Positions 23,550-35,037 of a DNA stretch of 64,000 nt are shown here, piece after piece. The notes beneath the pieces were generated by a model. It did no database searches. It had not been told where the DNA came from and saw only the letters and a list, made by a program, of their open reading frames with translations. The position numbers were made by a program, and so were the translations under genes. This DNA is from Fasciola hepatica (Eukaryota; Platyhelminthes; Trematoda; Plagiorchiida; Fasciolidae): contig CANUEZ040000020.1 of assembly GCA_948099385.1 (NCBI GenBank), forward strand, positions 806,001 to 870,000, read 5' to 3'. Numbering within the stretch: position 1 is the first letter of the stretch; each line of letters begins with the position of its first letter.

Positions 23550-25150
23550 CATGTCCCGCCCATCCAACAGTAAGGCTGATTCAACAGGACAAAAGGATTC
23601 AGTCTGATTCGATTGTCGCGCTTCAAAATGACCTTGGGACGCAAACATCCATCCATGTTAACCCCTAGCCACCGTTACTTTATCACTGGCGACCTAACTA
23701 AGGTTGGGTGGAAAACGAAACCGAGTGATTCATGACGAAGACGGAAAACAGCTTTGCACGGACAAAGAGGCACACAGAAAGTCATTCGATATCTGACCAC
23801 CTGTCATGGAGCCACTAAAAGACAGCTAGTGGCGCACCTCCGAAATGCGTCTCATGTCGGTCCAAGCCGTCACGGATGTTGGCCTTGTTCACTGACAACG
23901 ATCAGCCAACAGTAAGTGGTAGCCAAAGACCCGCTGATTCAGGATTCAAGGCGAATAGGTGCTTTTTATCAGCAGGGAGAGGGAGGCTGAGAGGTTTAGT
24001 GGTTCACCCAAAGATACGATATCTTTCACCCTAACCCTAACAAACATTTATCTAACCATATTAGGAAATTGTTTAATCTGTACTTGACGCCACAAAATCA
24101 GGCCCAGAATCTGGATTACGATCATACTGTACTGAAATAGGAGCAGCTAAATTTCATTGTTGTTCAGTCTTCAATTTTGGGTGTCTCATTGAGGTGCACA
24201 ATTCGAAGCAAACCCACAATTCATCGAAAAAAACCCATAAAATTTGGCGTCAGATGGACTCTAGTTGAAACAGTCCAAACAGATTATCCTTTCTGGGAAA
24301 CCTGGATTCCGCATCAATGACCAAAGATAACCAGTTGCTGAAGAATAACCCTTTTCTGGACCACAGATTAATCTTTACAAAGTAGAAAAGTGGACTGAAA
24401 TGACGAGATTTCTAGCACTTCCCTTTAAATACATGGAAAATATACACATACACAACTGCTGGTAGTAGAGTGTTTACTCTGGAATCAAGGAAGTAAAGTT
24501 ATCCGGTTGAAACTTTTCATTTTCGGCCTCGAAAATGCTCAAATTGGCATTACCCTCATACGTTCAAACAGAGGACTTTCAGATTCTCGAATCTTTCTTA
24601 ATTGTCTGAGTCTCAGAATTTTTCCTATGCATAAATCCAACATGCATAAATTTAGGACCAGTTTAAGGAAATTATTAAGCAGTTTTCCTAGAACAAGGCT
24701 AACTTGTCTGATATTCGTAGTCCTTCTTAAGTTTGGGGAAGTTTTTTCGAATAACACCCAATTCTAACCCAGTTCAGTGAGCGCTGATTGGCGGAACTTA
24801 ACACCGAAGTATATCCACCGAGTTCTACATGCGGGGTTTGACCAAAACATGCCGGATAGTGAGTTCCAAAGATAAACCGTTCGTTAAGCTCACTAGGATG
24901 GCTCTCAGCTGCCTGCTACACGAGCCGACTCTTTAGAAGAATGACAGGGCTCCACAGTGTTTGAATGGCTCGTCAGCGTTGACCGGTACTTATGTTGTGT
25001 GGAAAAATAAATTGCTATTCGGTATTCCCAATCCTTAATTATTTGTGATATTTGAACGTTACTTAGTTAACAAAGTGAAACAACTCTTCGAGGTATAATG
25101 TTCATATTCACTGCCCATCATTTATTCTGGGACCTAAGGGATTTACCAGA
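23550..25150. other. no recognisable gene
   Basis: No motif-bearing frames. A two-unit telomere-like CCCTAACCCTAA occurs at 24029-24040, too short to be more than coincidence. The part at 23.6-24.0 kb is relatively GC-rich and could be an unrecognised repeat. Confidence 0.4.
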
Positions 25151-25257
25151 ACTTTCCAATGCGTGATAAAAAAGCTTCTGGTTTTTTCAACCTCTCCTCC
25201 CAAAATGAAAATATTAGATGTACTCCATCAAGAAGTTTGGTTAATTTGTTACTGTAG

Positions 25258-25363
25258 AAGGGAAGATTTAAACCATATCGTCTGTGCTGTGGTAGAAGGA
25301 AGTGCAAATGATATGGACAATAATATGGACAACCCTTTGAAGCAGCCGACAGGAAGTCCGTGA
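25258..25363 (+). CDS. weak candidate terminal exon
   Basis: The acceptor GGTTAATTTGTTACTGTAG is followed by one base and 34 codons to a TGA at 25361. The peptide reads REDLNHIVCAVVEG, then an Asp/Asn/Met-rich stretch. The opposite strand is also open across this interval. No poly(A) signal is evident close by. No family recognised. Confidence 0.2.
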
Positions 25364-26469
25364 AAATGTTGCTGGTGAGCGGTATTAAGTGGTAAAGTTA
25401 AACATTTTACTCCATTACGATCTTCCTTTGAGGGAATAGATTCGACCCAATGCTCAGTCAAAAGTCACCGCGTACGTATTACCTAAACGCTAGCAGGTTC
25501 GCACACGCATCTTGGTGTGCCAGCCGACGTAAACTGAAGAGATCGATCTTTGAACGTGGACACGATTTATTGAGTTCATCCGGTATGAAGCATGGACACT
25601 CGCCTGGTTGTGTTGTCTGAAAATGAGACCAAAACATGACAATCGAACTGATGCGCTTTTCTACCTTCCCCCGGGCTTATTCGCTCTCTCTTACTTTGCC
25701 TCAGTTTTTACATGCATCCGCCCGCCCAAGAGCTCGATTGCCCGGTTGCATGCTTGTTCCTATGCGATATACGAACAATTCAGTCCGGCTATACACTATT
25801 TTTGGCTTCAAATCGGCATATGCACAACATAGTCACAGCAGAAACATGCCTACGCTCGAATTTCTCACCGACCTTTGCGTGTGCTAAAATCATGTTGGCT
25901 GTGGCTTTCAGTACTATCAAAATCTAGAGTGAACATATCCGAAAGCAAAGCAGGAAGCGCTGGAGGTACTGGTGGAGTCGGCACTGGCTTTCACTGTAAC
26001 AATGACAGTGAGGCTGAAGATGACATCGACGAAAAGGAGGAGAAGGAGACCAGCTTTGAAAACGGATGTAACAACACACACACACGTTGTTGTTGCTGTT
26101 CTCACTATCACTGATTACCGCAGTTGAATAGCCAAATGAAACAGTACAGAATTGCCTAAAACACCTTGTAATTACAACATGTCAAAGCTATGCATATGAA
26201 GGACATATAAGTAAGCGGTTGTTGATCAAAATGTCTGCAGTCTCTTTTAATCTTTTGGGGAGCTAAATGACACGGAGAAGTACAACTACACTGGGTGGGT
26301 TACAAAGTGTACTTTTATTTTTACTCTTGGTGACCTTAATTTTCGTCCTCTGTAGAGGAGAGCTTATTCGAACACCTAACAACCATGCTATCTGGGCTGG
26401 CTCCCAATGGTTCACTGAACGCACACATTAGATAATACAGCAACCTGAATACAGTGTGTAACTTCAACG

Positions 26470-26670
26470 AACCGTTGAGGGCCAGCCCGGATTGCCTGGT
26501 CGTTAGATGTTTGACTTCCAGTCGTTCACCCCGGGTTCGAGTCCCCGTTGCGGCTCGGTTGATGTGCAAAGTTGATGGTTCCTAACAAGGATGAAACGGT
26601 TGGACAGTGTTTCTATGGTTTTCAACGGTAAGCTCAGCGTTGAAGCTGCATGAGGAATCATATGAGACCA
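26470..26670 (+). mobile_element. family-1 tRNA-derived SINE
   Basis: The head begins GCCAGCCCGG with an A-box-like TGGTCGTTAGA and a perfect B-box GGGTTCGAGTCCC. It continues GCGGCTCGGTTGATGTGCA, then TTCCTAACAAGGATGAAAC and ACAGTGTTTCTATGGTTTTC, and AGCTCAGCGTTGAAGCTGC. The same ordered blocks recur in the other family-1 copies, so this is a dispersed Pol III-type SINE. This is the most complete copy in the window. Confidence 0.7.
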
Positions 26671-27081
26671 AACTAATCTCCTACCACTCAAGTAAAAATA
26701 GCATATTCTGCTCTCAGAAGCTCCGTGGGAATGAGGGAAACAAAGCTGAAATGACAAGGTAGGAAACAATAGCAGTATAAATTAACCAACATGCCCGCTT
26801 GCTTCTCCCCTGTTTCTGTGTGTGCTTGCCCAATCTAATAGATATAAATCGGGAGCACACATGTGTTGGAAGAATTGGTGTGAATATGAGAATGTCGAAC
26901 TACGTGTGTGTGTGTGAACTACGAACCAGATCAGACCACTTTCGATCCACGGTTAGGGATGAGGTACGTAAGTCCAATTCAAGCATAACCATATAACAAG
27001 GAGATGGAAATTAAGATATGAAATAAAGAGCCCAAATTCTGTCGTACGTAGTCGCGCATACACACCAAATTACATCACCAC

Positions 27082-27336
27082 GTGGGGCCAGCCCCAACCA
27101 TTTCTATTCTGATTTCGAATATAAGCACAGACGAATTTGATCTTCGCAGACTTCCCGTCAACCAACTAAAGCTGGAAAACTGTAGAATAACCAGTTACTC
27201 TTCACTCTGGCAGGAAATTCTGGATTTGTCGTTTAATTCTAATAAAAACGGCACAGTTTCAGTGTGCTTGTTTCTTACAGACTTGTCTGCGGCAAATGAG
27301 AAATGCTCACGTTTTATCACATTTGGAAATTTCTAA
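27082..27336 (+). CDS. candidate exon, leucine-rich-repeat-like
   Basis: An open frame that can start after GGGGCCAG (27091) and runs to a TAA at 27334. Its centre reads LPVNQLKLENCRIT and then WQEILDLSFNSN. These give the spacing L-x-x-L-x-L-x-x-C-x-I and a following L-D-L-S-x-N-x-N typical of leucine-rich repeats. That is about one and a half repeats, not a full domain. A very good internal acceptor (GCTTGTTTCTTACAG at 27280) could split it. The upstream acceptor has a weak pyrimidine tract. Resemblance is by eye only. Confidence 0.28.
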   Translation: MGPAPTISILISNISTDEFDLRRLPVNQLKLENCRITSYSSLWQEILDLSFNSNKNGTVSVCLFLTDLSAANEKCSRFITFGNF

Positions 27337-28277
27337 ATCATGTCACTAGGACTAAACAAAATTCAAGTGAGACAAAGGGAAGAAAAATGAATCCTGAGTG
27401 GACTGGGAATTTCTCCCATTTTCAGTCGTATAGTCACTTTCCCGAGATGGGCTAGTGCATCAACAACCCTAGGGCAACACATTCAGTCTTCTGTGTGACA
27501 AGAATTCTCAAAAGTAAACCCCCACCGTTCCTCTCTGACCGAATCAGGAATAACTAAATGTGACAAAACAAGACAACCGAGAATTGGACTAAACGTCAGT
27601 CGTGGATTTATTGAACTTATTAATGGTTTTTAGATTTCTCGGGCTTAGTGCTGGATGGTTAGAATGGGTGACGGCGGGGGTAGGAGGTGCGGGAGCAGAG
27701 CTACTGCGAGTAAACCATGTGCCGACTTCATTCAACATTTCAGAGTCGTTTGCTGTGGCGTTTCATTCGATCAACTGATATACTACATTTTACTTGTACT
27801 ATCACAGTTAGCACTTCGTATTCCAATGAAAGTTATTTAGCTCACCTCTGGTATACAAATATTCGACTTATTTGGTATAATCCTGAGCCAGAGACTGAGC
27901 TATTTAGTGAGAGGAAACTCATAATCTCGTTAGGAGACAACAAACGAGCACTGGGCCGTTACGCAAGTGATGGAACCGAGCCCCATCAAAAGTACCGTTT
28001 CCGATCAGCAGTATAAGTCATGTTCGCCGGGCCGCTCAAATCTACATCTCAACTGATTGTGACTGACATTTTATAAAATCAACATGCCGAGCATGTCCAA
28101 GAGAAAAAGCTAACGAAAGTCTAGTGAAACTTTTTCTGCAATAATTTTTGTTCCTTGGAATAAATTATATTCATCGTGTGGTACACGTTGTGTCGTCAAA
28201 CCTTACCTCAATGGAAAACGATTTTTTCCTACCTCTTCGACAATTCACGAAATATTTTGAGTTACAATATTCGTGGA

Positions 28278-28351
28278 TTCCCGTAGGTGCATAGTGATGA
28301 GCATCTCCGCCTGTCACGTGGAAGGCCCGGGTTAGATCCCCGGCCAGCGGA
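28278..28351 (+). tRNA. tRNA-Asp(GTC)-like pseudogene or SINE head
   Basis: The sequence folds as a cloverleaf. D-stem GTGC/GCAT pairs fully. Anticodon stem TCCGC/GTGGA pairs fully (one G-U) around the loop CTGTCAC with anticodon GTC (28313-28315). T-stem CCGGG/CCCGG is perfect around TTAGATC. The acceptor arms TTCCCGT and CCAGCGG match poorly, with three or so mismatches, and the T-loop has TTAGA instead of TTCGA. The sequence is strikingly like eukaryotic tRNA-Asp, but the failed acceptor stem argues against a functional tRNA. A second Pol III-like unit follows 15 bases downstream, so it may be the 5' half of a composite SINE. Confidence 0.55.
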
Positions 28352-28366
28352 GGGGGGTCCTGACCA

Positions 28367-28535
28367 GCCGTGGTCGAATGGGTGTTGTTATGGCCTTTGG
28401 ACAGTGAAGACCTGGGTTCGATTCCCGCGGCCACCGACCACTTCCCCACTTAGCAGCCTTTCACTGGTCACGTCTCCCTTTCTAAATTATTGTTATTTCT
28501 TGCATAATAAGTAAAAAAGAAGGTAAAGAAGAATA
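28367..28535 (+). mobile_element. family-2 tRNA-derived SINE, downstream unit of a composite element
   Basis: It contains an A-box TGGTCGAATGG and a perfect B-box GGTTCGATTCC about 50 bases apart, and closes with GGCCACCGACCACTT. That ending matches the family-2 copy at 9.55 kb (CCACCGCCGACCACTT). The body is short and runs into TAAGTAAAAAAGAAGG and AATAATAAG, a plausible A-rich tail. With the tRNA-Asp-like unit immediately upstream it forms a two-headed structure. Confidence 0.55.
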
Positions 28536-29343
28536 ATAAGTGAAACCTTGAAGGCGTATCATAGTAGGGGACATATAACATAGTGTTACATCCACCTGAG
28601 CCATGTCGCAGCTGGGCCTTGAAAAATGAGTGCTGTAAGAAAGACAAAGAGGTTAGCGTGGTTGATCGAATCATACCACTGACTCAGAATATTTTTGAAG
28701 GCGCAGGTGTTCACTCATTTACTCTGACGTTTAGACTCTACACGAACCCCTCTCCCCTTGTTTATCGTAGAGAATAACGGATATTGTGTTCGCAAAGACA
28801 AGTGTTTCCTTCCTGTTTGCACAATAAAACTGATTTTCGTTTGTCTCTGTGTACGTGTATGCATGTATGTAATGAAGCAAGCTTCCTCGTCTTTCCCATC
28901 CAAACTCTATTTCACTCTCCGATTTATCTTAATGGGCCACCGTAATGTGGAGTTTTTCGAAAATGATGAATCAGTCACGTAAGCAGATGTGAAAAACCAG
29001 TGAAGTTTATTTTGTGTGCTTGTATACATCCGATAAGTTGAACGAGTGGGAAATTTAAGTGGTTGAATCCAGTTTGTTGGAAGAAAAAGCAATATCAGTT
29101 TAAAGAGGGCGGTATGAGTTAGGCTGACTTTTCGATAATTTCGCTAGACCACATGCCTCTCTTTTCACACCGTGCTACCAGGAGATTCGGTGACTCGCTG
29201 CTACCTACAAAGTCAAGTTATCCGCTGTAAACAGACAGATATTCTGGTATCCGCGAGACAAAATACTCCGTTATATTTACAAACCAAGAGCCCGGTAAGC
29301 ATAAATCCGTTCGAGTGCAAAGGCAATAGTCAAATAAAAATAT

Positions 29344-29515
29344 TCAACTTGGATATCTCTTTGTAGAGAAATTAACTAGTTGGTGATGACTAAAGTGGGC
29401 CATCATTAGTAGGCTTATGTCGATGTCTACTACGTCAGCTGAAAAGGTGACTGTGCAGTTAATTTCTTCCGCTAGTCCAGGACCACAGGCGGAAGATGCC
29501 AATTTTCCGAACAAC
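29344..29515 (-). CDS. candidate exon following 30182-30439
   Basis: Minus strand. A superb acceptor (CTGCTTTGTTTGTCACAG) is followed by one base and an open frame reading LFGKLASSACGPGLAEEINC and then TVTFSADVV, to a TGA at 29346-29344. The single leading base fits the two-base overhang left by the candidate exon at 30182-30439, giving an Arg codon across the junction. A possible donor GAC|GTAGTA lies inside, so it may end earlier. A minus-strand AATAAA is at about 29011. No family recognised; two cysteines suggest an extracellular segment. Confidence 0.32.
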
Positions 29516-30181
29516 CTGTGACAAACAAAGCAGATTCTGCCAACCAAAATAGGGTTCTCATCAGATACGCGATCAGCAGAAATATGGCCCAAAATAAATG
29601 CTTTAGGACAAGACGTGGCTTGAGCCAGCTAGACCGAATTGGCAAAAATGGTGCACAAAAGAAGCTAAGTGTGCCTGAGGGAATCGTAGTTTGGGCGGAC
29701 TTGAGAACAGGCCGTTAACAAGAGAGTTTTCGTGTTGTTTGTTTGAATTGGTAGGCTTGGCGAAGTCAACAGCCTCCTTTGCTTTGTTCTCTCTCATTAA
29801 CGTACAGCTGAGTCGAGTAAACTACGCGGCTGTACATTATAGTTTGGTGGAAATCTTTCGACTGCGGTCTGGCGAAAAGATGGAATTGTCTTCACTGGGA
29901 AGACAGACCTCGATGGTGAGTCATAAAACACCGTTTCACGAATGGTTCTACTTTACTCATGTTTCACGATTGAACCAATGTGCTGCATTTCACTATTTGT
30001 GTCTCGGTTTTTGACGCGTCTGGTGCTATGCGATTGTACGTGACTTAGTCCCATTGTGGAGCATCAAATTTTGTTTCAGTGTCCTGTGCATTTCGACTGT
30101 CGGATAAGCCAAGCGCACATTCACACCCAGCCACATTGCAAATTTACGTGCCTGTCAGCCAAGAGAAAAAAGCGGGCTCAC

Positions 30182-30439
30182 CTTTGCTCATCATGGAAAC
30201 ACAAGTCTCCTATTAGGGCCATTTGTCCGTGAGCCCTGAGCATTTGTCCACATTCGAAGCCGTTTTGTGCGCACCAACGGACTCCTGCTCCTTTGATGAC
30301 CTGAGTGACTGAATTCGTCACCGATCCGTTAGAATTGTATGAGGCAGAGGAAGCACACGAAACAGTTCGCGACGAGAACAATACAGAAGTGCTCCGGGAT
30401 GTTTTACTGGCATTCACACAATTAAGGAATGCACGGGAC
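30182..30439 (-). CDS. candidate internal exon of a secreted cysteine-containing protein
   Basis: One of the best exon candidates. A good acceptor (GCAAATATTTCCAG) and str­ong donor GCAAAG|GTGAGC enclose 258 bases open for 85 codons, phase 2 at both ends, and the codon use looks more GC-rich than the surroundings. The peptide starts SRAFLNCVNASKT, is Ser/Thr-rich with NAS and NGS glycosylation sequons, and ends GFECGQMLRAHG then GDLCFHDEQ. Five cysteines and sequons point to an extracellular protein. The final Cys-x2-Asp pattern is faintly reminiscent of the start of a WAP domain, but a KCC block is not seen. It may join in phase to 29344-29515. Confidence 0.42.
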
Positions 30440-31829
30440 CTGGAAATATTTGCTAATTCTTCGTGGAACTAGATGACTCGTAAAACCAAAATCCTAGCTG
30501 GGATATATTTGTCATTAAATGAGTCTGGTAATATCTCGATCACAAACCGAATAGATGTTATGACAATCGCTGTCCTCGAAAACTTCTTTCACTCAATTGG
30601 CTTCGTGGAAACTAGTGGGAATAAGTGGAAAATAATCCACATCAGAGGGTTATAGACAATTAGCCCTGATAAGTTAATAAAAATCAAAATCTTGTAAGTG
30701 AAAAAAGAGGTACTTGTTGATTTCTTGATACCAATAAGTAAAACGATAAGTGAAAAATGAAACTACTAGCCATCCGTCGTAAAGACGATATTTGAAAAGG
30801 CTTCTTGATCTAACAGTTTTCAATGTGCCCGCGATTAAAATACAGCACCTTCTTGAAGTCACAGTTGAAGTTAATCTTTCCATGACTTTTAGGAAAAAAC
30901 ATGGTACAGCTGTGAACTTAATCTTACTTTGAAATATGAGATGGAGCTGACATTAGTGTATGCAGTATGTCGATGGAGGCGTAATTCTGTAAGGGAAGTT
31001 GGTAGTGGTAGGGACGTGATCTACTGCAATATATCCACAGTGCACAGGTTAGGATTTTGCCCAACAGCCTGGTTGGTAAGTCTGACTACTGACCCCACCG
31101 TAGTGAAAAGCAGATCCAATGAAGCCGGAAACGCATTATGAATTCATAAAACCGTATGAGGTTTATAAATTGAATTCAAAAATGTCAATTTTGTTGAAGA
31201 TTCTGCCCTTTACTTATTTTGGATTAATGAGTACACTACACAGTCCGCTTCCTCGTCCGAAGAACAAGTGATACTTATCGACCCTTATGAACACTGCTCA
31301 TTCTGCTTGCGATGCTTTATTGAGGCATGACCGTTCCACTGATAGTGTCTGAATTTCATTAAAATACCCGCAACCCAGTCACAGTTGCAACTGGATTGAT
31401 TATTAAATTGATGGGAGAACAATCGGGTCGTCTATCAGCGAAGTAGATCAGTAACAATCAAAATGCGGTGTTTATCTCCTGCGGTGCGACCTAAAATCAA
31501 TCTGTGGAGATCTGACAGCTCTTAGCTACCAGAATATGATTTTCAGTAGGATATTGCTGACTGGGTGGGCTTGTCACATACATTTAACCAGTCAGGGGTG
31601 GGGATTCTCAACCTCTTGGAGAAACTGTAACAATTAGGTTCCGGGACCCTTGTTAGCCCTAACGGCCCTCAATTGGCTGCGGGAATGTTGACCGCATACG
31701 TGCACTTCCATGATAAATCCTAACATGAGGCAGAAAGTGGTGCGGGGTCAGTGTAACAGTTCCATTCAGTGCGGTCGGGCAACTGTAACCGCGCTTGTGA
31801 GTGTTGGTTACCAGGCCACAGAATTGGCC

Positions 31830-32090
31830 TCATCTGAACCGCTGTCTGGGAAATACTGCGCCCACGGTATCACTGGAAGAGGAACACACGTCTGAGCCTA
31901 TGATAAACCTATGGACGGGCTGTGGGCTTAAAACAACAAACGACGAATGGGTACCATAGCAATGATGAGGTCGTTGTCCGTCAACCGGGGAAATCGTCTT
32001 AATAAACACGCAGAGGTTCGAACGTGTCATATAGAGTGAGGTTGTGCGAGTGCGTAAGTCAGATACAATGTGATCTTCACCTTCACTACA
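31830..32090 (-). CDS. candidate exon, unrecognised, cysteine-containing
   Basis: Minus strand. The acceptor CGTGTACATTCCTGCAG is followed in phase 0 by CSEGEDHIVSDLRTRTTSLY, then SNLCVFIKTISP and further frame to a TGA at 31830. Possible donors inside are weak, so either it is terminal or it ends at one of them. The phase-0 start would fit the phase-0 end of the signal-peptide exon at 41950-42084. No family recognised. Confidence 0.27.
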   Translation of the reverse strand, partial: CSEGEDHIVSDLRTRTTSLYMTRSNLCVFIKTISPVDGQRPHHCYGTHSSFVVLSPQPVHRFIIGSDVCSSSSDTVGAVFPRQRFR

Positions 32091-32450
32091 CTGCAGGAAT
32101 GTACACGCGAAAATCGTTTCGATCGTCTCCCGCAAGAGGCTATCACCAACCGTATCCTTCTACGAAAACATGAATAAAGGATGCTTTGAGTCCAATTTGA
32201 TTTAAATTTCATTATTGGTCTACTCGAGAATCTAATGTATTGATCTGAGGATTAAGTCATTGCGGTTTATACTGGATTCAACTTTCTGTTCGAATGTGAC
32301 AAAAGCTGCAATCCAAACTGTAAACTGGTTGGTCCTGCTACATTCTCCAGAACTTGCTTCGTCGAATTTCCATCTTTTCCTATCACTATCCAGCAATTTG
32401 CATGAGGTTCCGCTTTAATAAAACCACAAGTACTAATTTATGAACCAAAT

Positions 32451-32480
32451 AGTAGTAATAGTAGTAGTAGTAGTAGTAGT
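32451..32480 (+). repeat. (AGT)n microsatellite
   Basis: Thirty bases of AGT repeat with one AAT unit. A shorter relative of about 16 bases lies at 32782-32797. Confidence 0.85.
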
Positions 32481-32781
32481 GTAATACAGAAGGCCAGTCT
32501 GATAAATTGGTTGTTTATTGAAAAGCACTGATTTAGACATCGATAAGACTAACCAAGGAAAACGGAACTGCTTATTCATGTTGTGAATGTACAGCCCATA
32601 AGAAGGCAGCCGTAATTCGATCGGGGATGCTATGATGGGGTTTTTGTATGCGTTCCTCCATCTTATAGTACTTAGTCCATGTGAAGCACTCAAATCTATT
32701 ATCGCTCCATGATTGGCTACAATCAGTTTTTAGGCAATCAGGTACTTACTTATTCGGTGGGTAGTATGCATACTCCGCCAC

Positions 32782-32797
32782 AGTAGTAGTAGTAGTT
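32782..32797 (+). repeat. short (AGT)n tract
   Basis: Five AGT units about 300 bases from the longer (AGT)n at 32451-32480. Local recurrence of the same unit suggests slippage or duplication of the surrounding sequence. Confidence 0.7.
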
Positions 32798-34469
32798 TGT
32801 AGGAAAGCTGAGAAACTAAATGGTCTGATAAACATGGGAATAAAACAGCTAACATAAATGGCCAAACCAACACTATAGCCAGGCCAAATTATGAAACAAC
32901 GCTTGGATCTTACGCGAGCAAAACCGAATGAATAGGTTTTTGCGGTGCCAGCCGTAGCTTATCTAGCCAGTCAAAACCGAGAAATCGGATGTGCCGTACT
33001 CTATTTCCCGAAAATATCGCCGATTTACCAAAAACTATATTAGCGGGTTCACGGAAAGGTTAGTGGATACTGCTGAATATAAGGACTTGACCAACGACCA
33101 TCAATCCCAAGGTGACAACATCGTCGATCCTTACCTGTGGTGCACGGCGTACTGTTATCATTCGCGACTTACCCGCACAGGTGGTATGGATGACATTCGT
33201 CCGGCAATCCGGACAGCACGTCTCAAGATTTTTTACATCAGTCAGTAGAATGAAGAACCAAAACTTATGCACGTCGGATGCTGATTAACGTTCATCGTAT
33301 CCAACTTAACCAGGAACGAAAAGAATTTTGAAATGCAAAGACCCGAACGAACAATGACAGTCCTAGGCAAATCGAACAACACTAGTGTTGTGCACCGTAC
33401 TGCATATTACCTTTGCATATGGGGAAAACTTGGTTCGCAATAAACCGGCGCGGTTTAGGCAACATCTAGTACTTCCATCTTGAAGAACTGGAAATAAAGT
33501 TGTCAATTTATGATAATCAGTTGCTAGGAAAATGTCCCTTATTACGAATGAGACCAATAAGTCTCTTATTTCATCCTTGTATGATTTAACTGATATCTGA
33601 GGGGACGATTATAGTTTATTGCACTACGGGGATTATGCGGAACCACAATCGTCGTCGAAATGACAAAATCCATCGATCTGCATTATTCGGACAAATTCAC
33701 CTGGATTCAGTTAATGGTCCCATCGTTTTTGCACACTTTGAATCCCGATTAATCTTTCTGTGTGGTTGAGAACCTGATATAATAGTGATAATTCGGGTAA
33801 ATCATAAAGCCAAAGATAAACGAACATTTAACCTCCCCTATCATTTCGTCGAGCTGCCGAAAAAAATGTGACTAATGAGTGCAATCGATTATGGTCCGAA
33901 ACAAGATTAATCGGCTTTTGGCATCAGTCTAACACAGTTTCATTAGAGAGATTTTCCTCCAGTCGACTAAACAATTGAGGAATTTGTCCTGTCCTAAGGC
34001 GAAAGCATAAGGGAACTTTATTGCTTGGGGTTTTAGTAGGAGTTTCTTTTCGGTACCTGGATGATACCAGCTCTCGTTGGCCAGCTCCTCAGATGACGCT
34101 TGTTTGAGACCGCATTCCCACACTTGACCTTGATTAGCGGGAACAGTAAACAAACCACAGAATGATTCACAAGATTAATCACGGAATAGGCCATTAGGTC
34201 AAGTCGTAATGTACATGGGCACATAAGGAAGAATTATGAACTTCGCGGTAACCCCCGTGCATTGATCGAATAGTCAGCAACAATGAACAGTAGTGAGGAG
34301 GGCCCGAAAAGGGGCACCGTTTACGACTCCTATAATCCCTCTGACCATCGGGCCATGTGCTTCTTGGCAACAGGTCAATTGGCATTTCCAAGACCTATCT
34401 CAGATTCACTTTGACTTGAAAATATTTGCAAGAACTGAATATGGTTATTGATAGCCAGTTACAATTCAG

Positions 34470-34529
34470 GCACCATTTTTTATCCCAAACTGTATAACAA
34501 CTTCACACGACAGAGAAGCGATTTACCCG
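34470..34529 (+). CDS. weak candidate 60-nt internal exon
   Basis: The acceptor AGCCAGTTACAATTCAG and donor TTACCCG|GTGAGC enclose exactly 60 bases. Two frames are open: APFFIPNCITTSHDREAIYP, and one reading TIFYPKLYNNFTRQR. Since both are open the frame is undetermined. The exon is short enough for chance. Confidence 0.2.
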
Positions 34530-34868
34530 GTGAGCGGGCCGAAAAAGAAGCAATCAGTAGCAGAGCTCACATTAGGCGGAATTGGGAAGATTTTGCACTG
34601 AGGAACTCCCGTCGTGTAGAACTGAATAACTTTGACTAACTCGACAAACTGAGAGCGGTCATTTGTAAAAGTGGGGATGGTTGAACGTGATCTTATCAGG
34701 ACATATCATGACCATATATTCAACGGAAAATCTAGTCACAGCATTTCAGACGGAACACTATATTGGAGATATAAATTTTGGAAGAATACTGGTCTCTGTA
34801 GCCGTCACTTGTCCACGGCAGTTGTACTGCCGGTCCTCATTAATTTTATTTTCTTCTTCATTGAATAG

Positions 34869-35037
34869 ATTGAGTTATGATACCAATAAGTCAGTTGGTA
34901 AGGATAAAATCTTTTCGTTGCTTCTTTGTTTGTTTGAAATGCTTGAGCTTCGTCCCCATGTTAAAACTAATGGAACAGGAAAAATTACGTCCGAGAAACT
35001 TGCCAATTACTACGAACTAGGCAGTTTACGTATTTAG
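34869..35037 (+). CDS. candidate terminal exon, unrecognised
   Basis: An outstanding acceptor (TTTTATTTTCTTCTTCATTGAATAG) is followed by one base and 55 codons to a TAG at 35035. The peptide reads LSYDTNKSVGKDKIF, then LLLCLFEMLELRPHV and ends NYYELGSLRI. A polyadenylation hexamer AATAAA occurs at 35307-35312. An alternative is a 29-nt exon ending at GTTG|GTAAGG. No domain recognised. Confidence 0.28.

Noticed and set aside
24028..24041. Interstitial telomere-like CCCTAACCCTAA
   Set aside because: Only two repeat units; expected by chance in tens of kilobases and with no flanking degenerate units.
33100..33230. Minus-strand exon with a CCPDC cysteine motif between a weak acceptor and strong donor CGG|GTAAGT
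   Set aside because: All three frames are open, the acceptor CTTGAG is poor, and the phase cannot be reconciled with neighbouring candidates.
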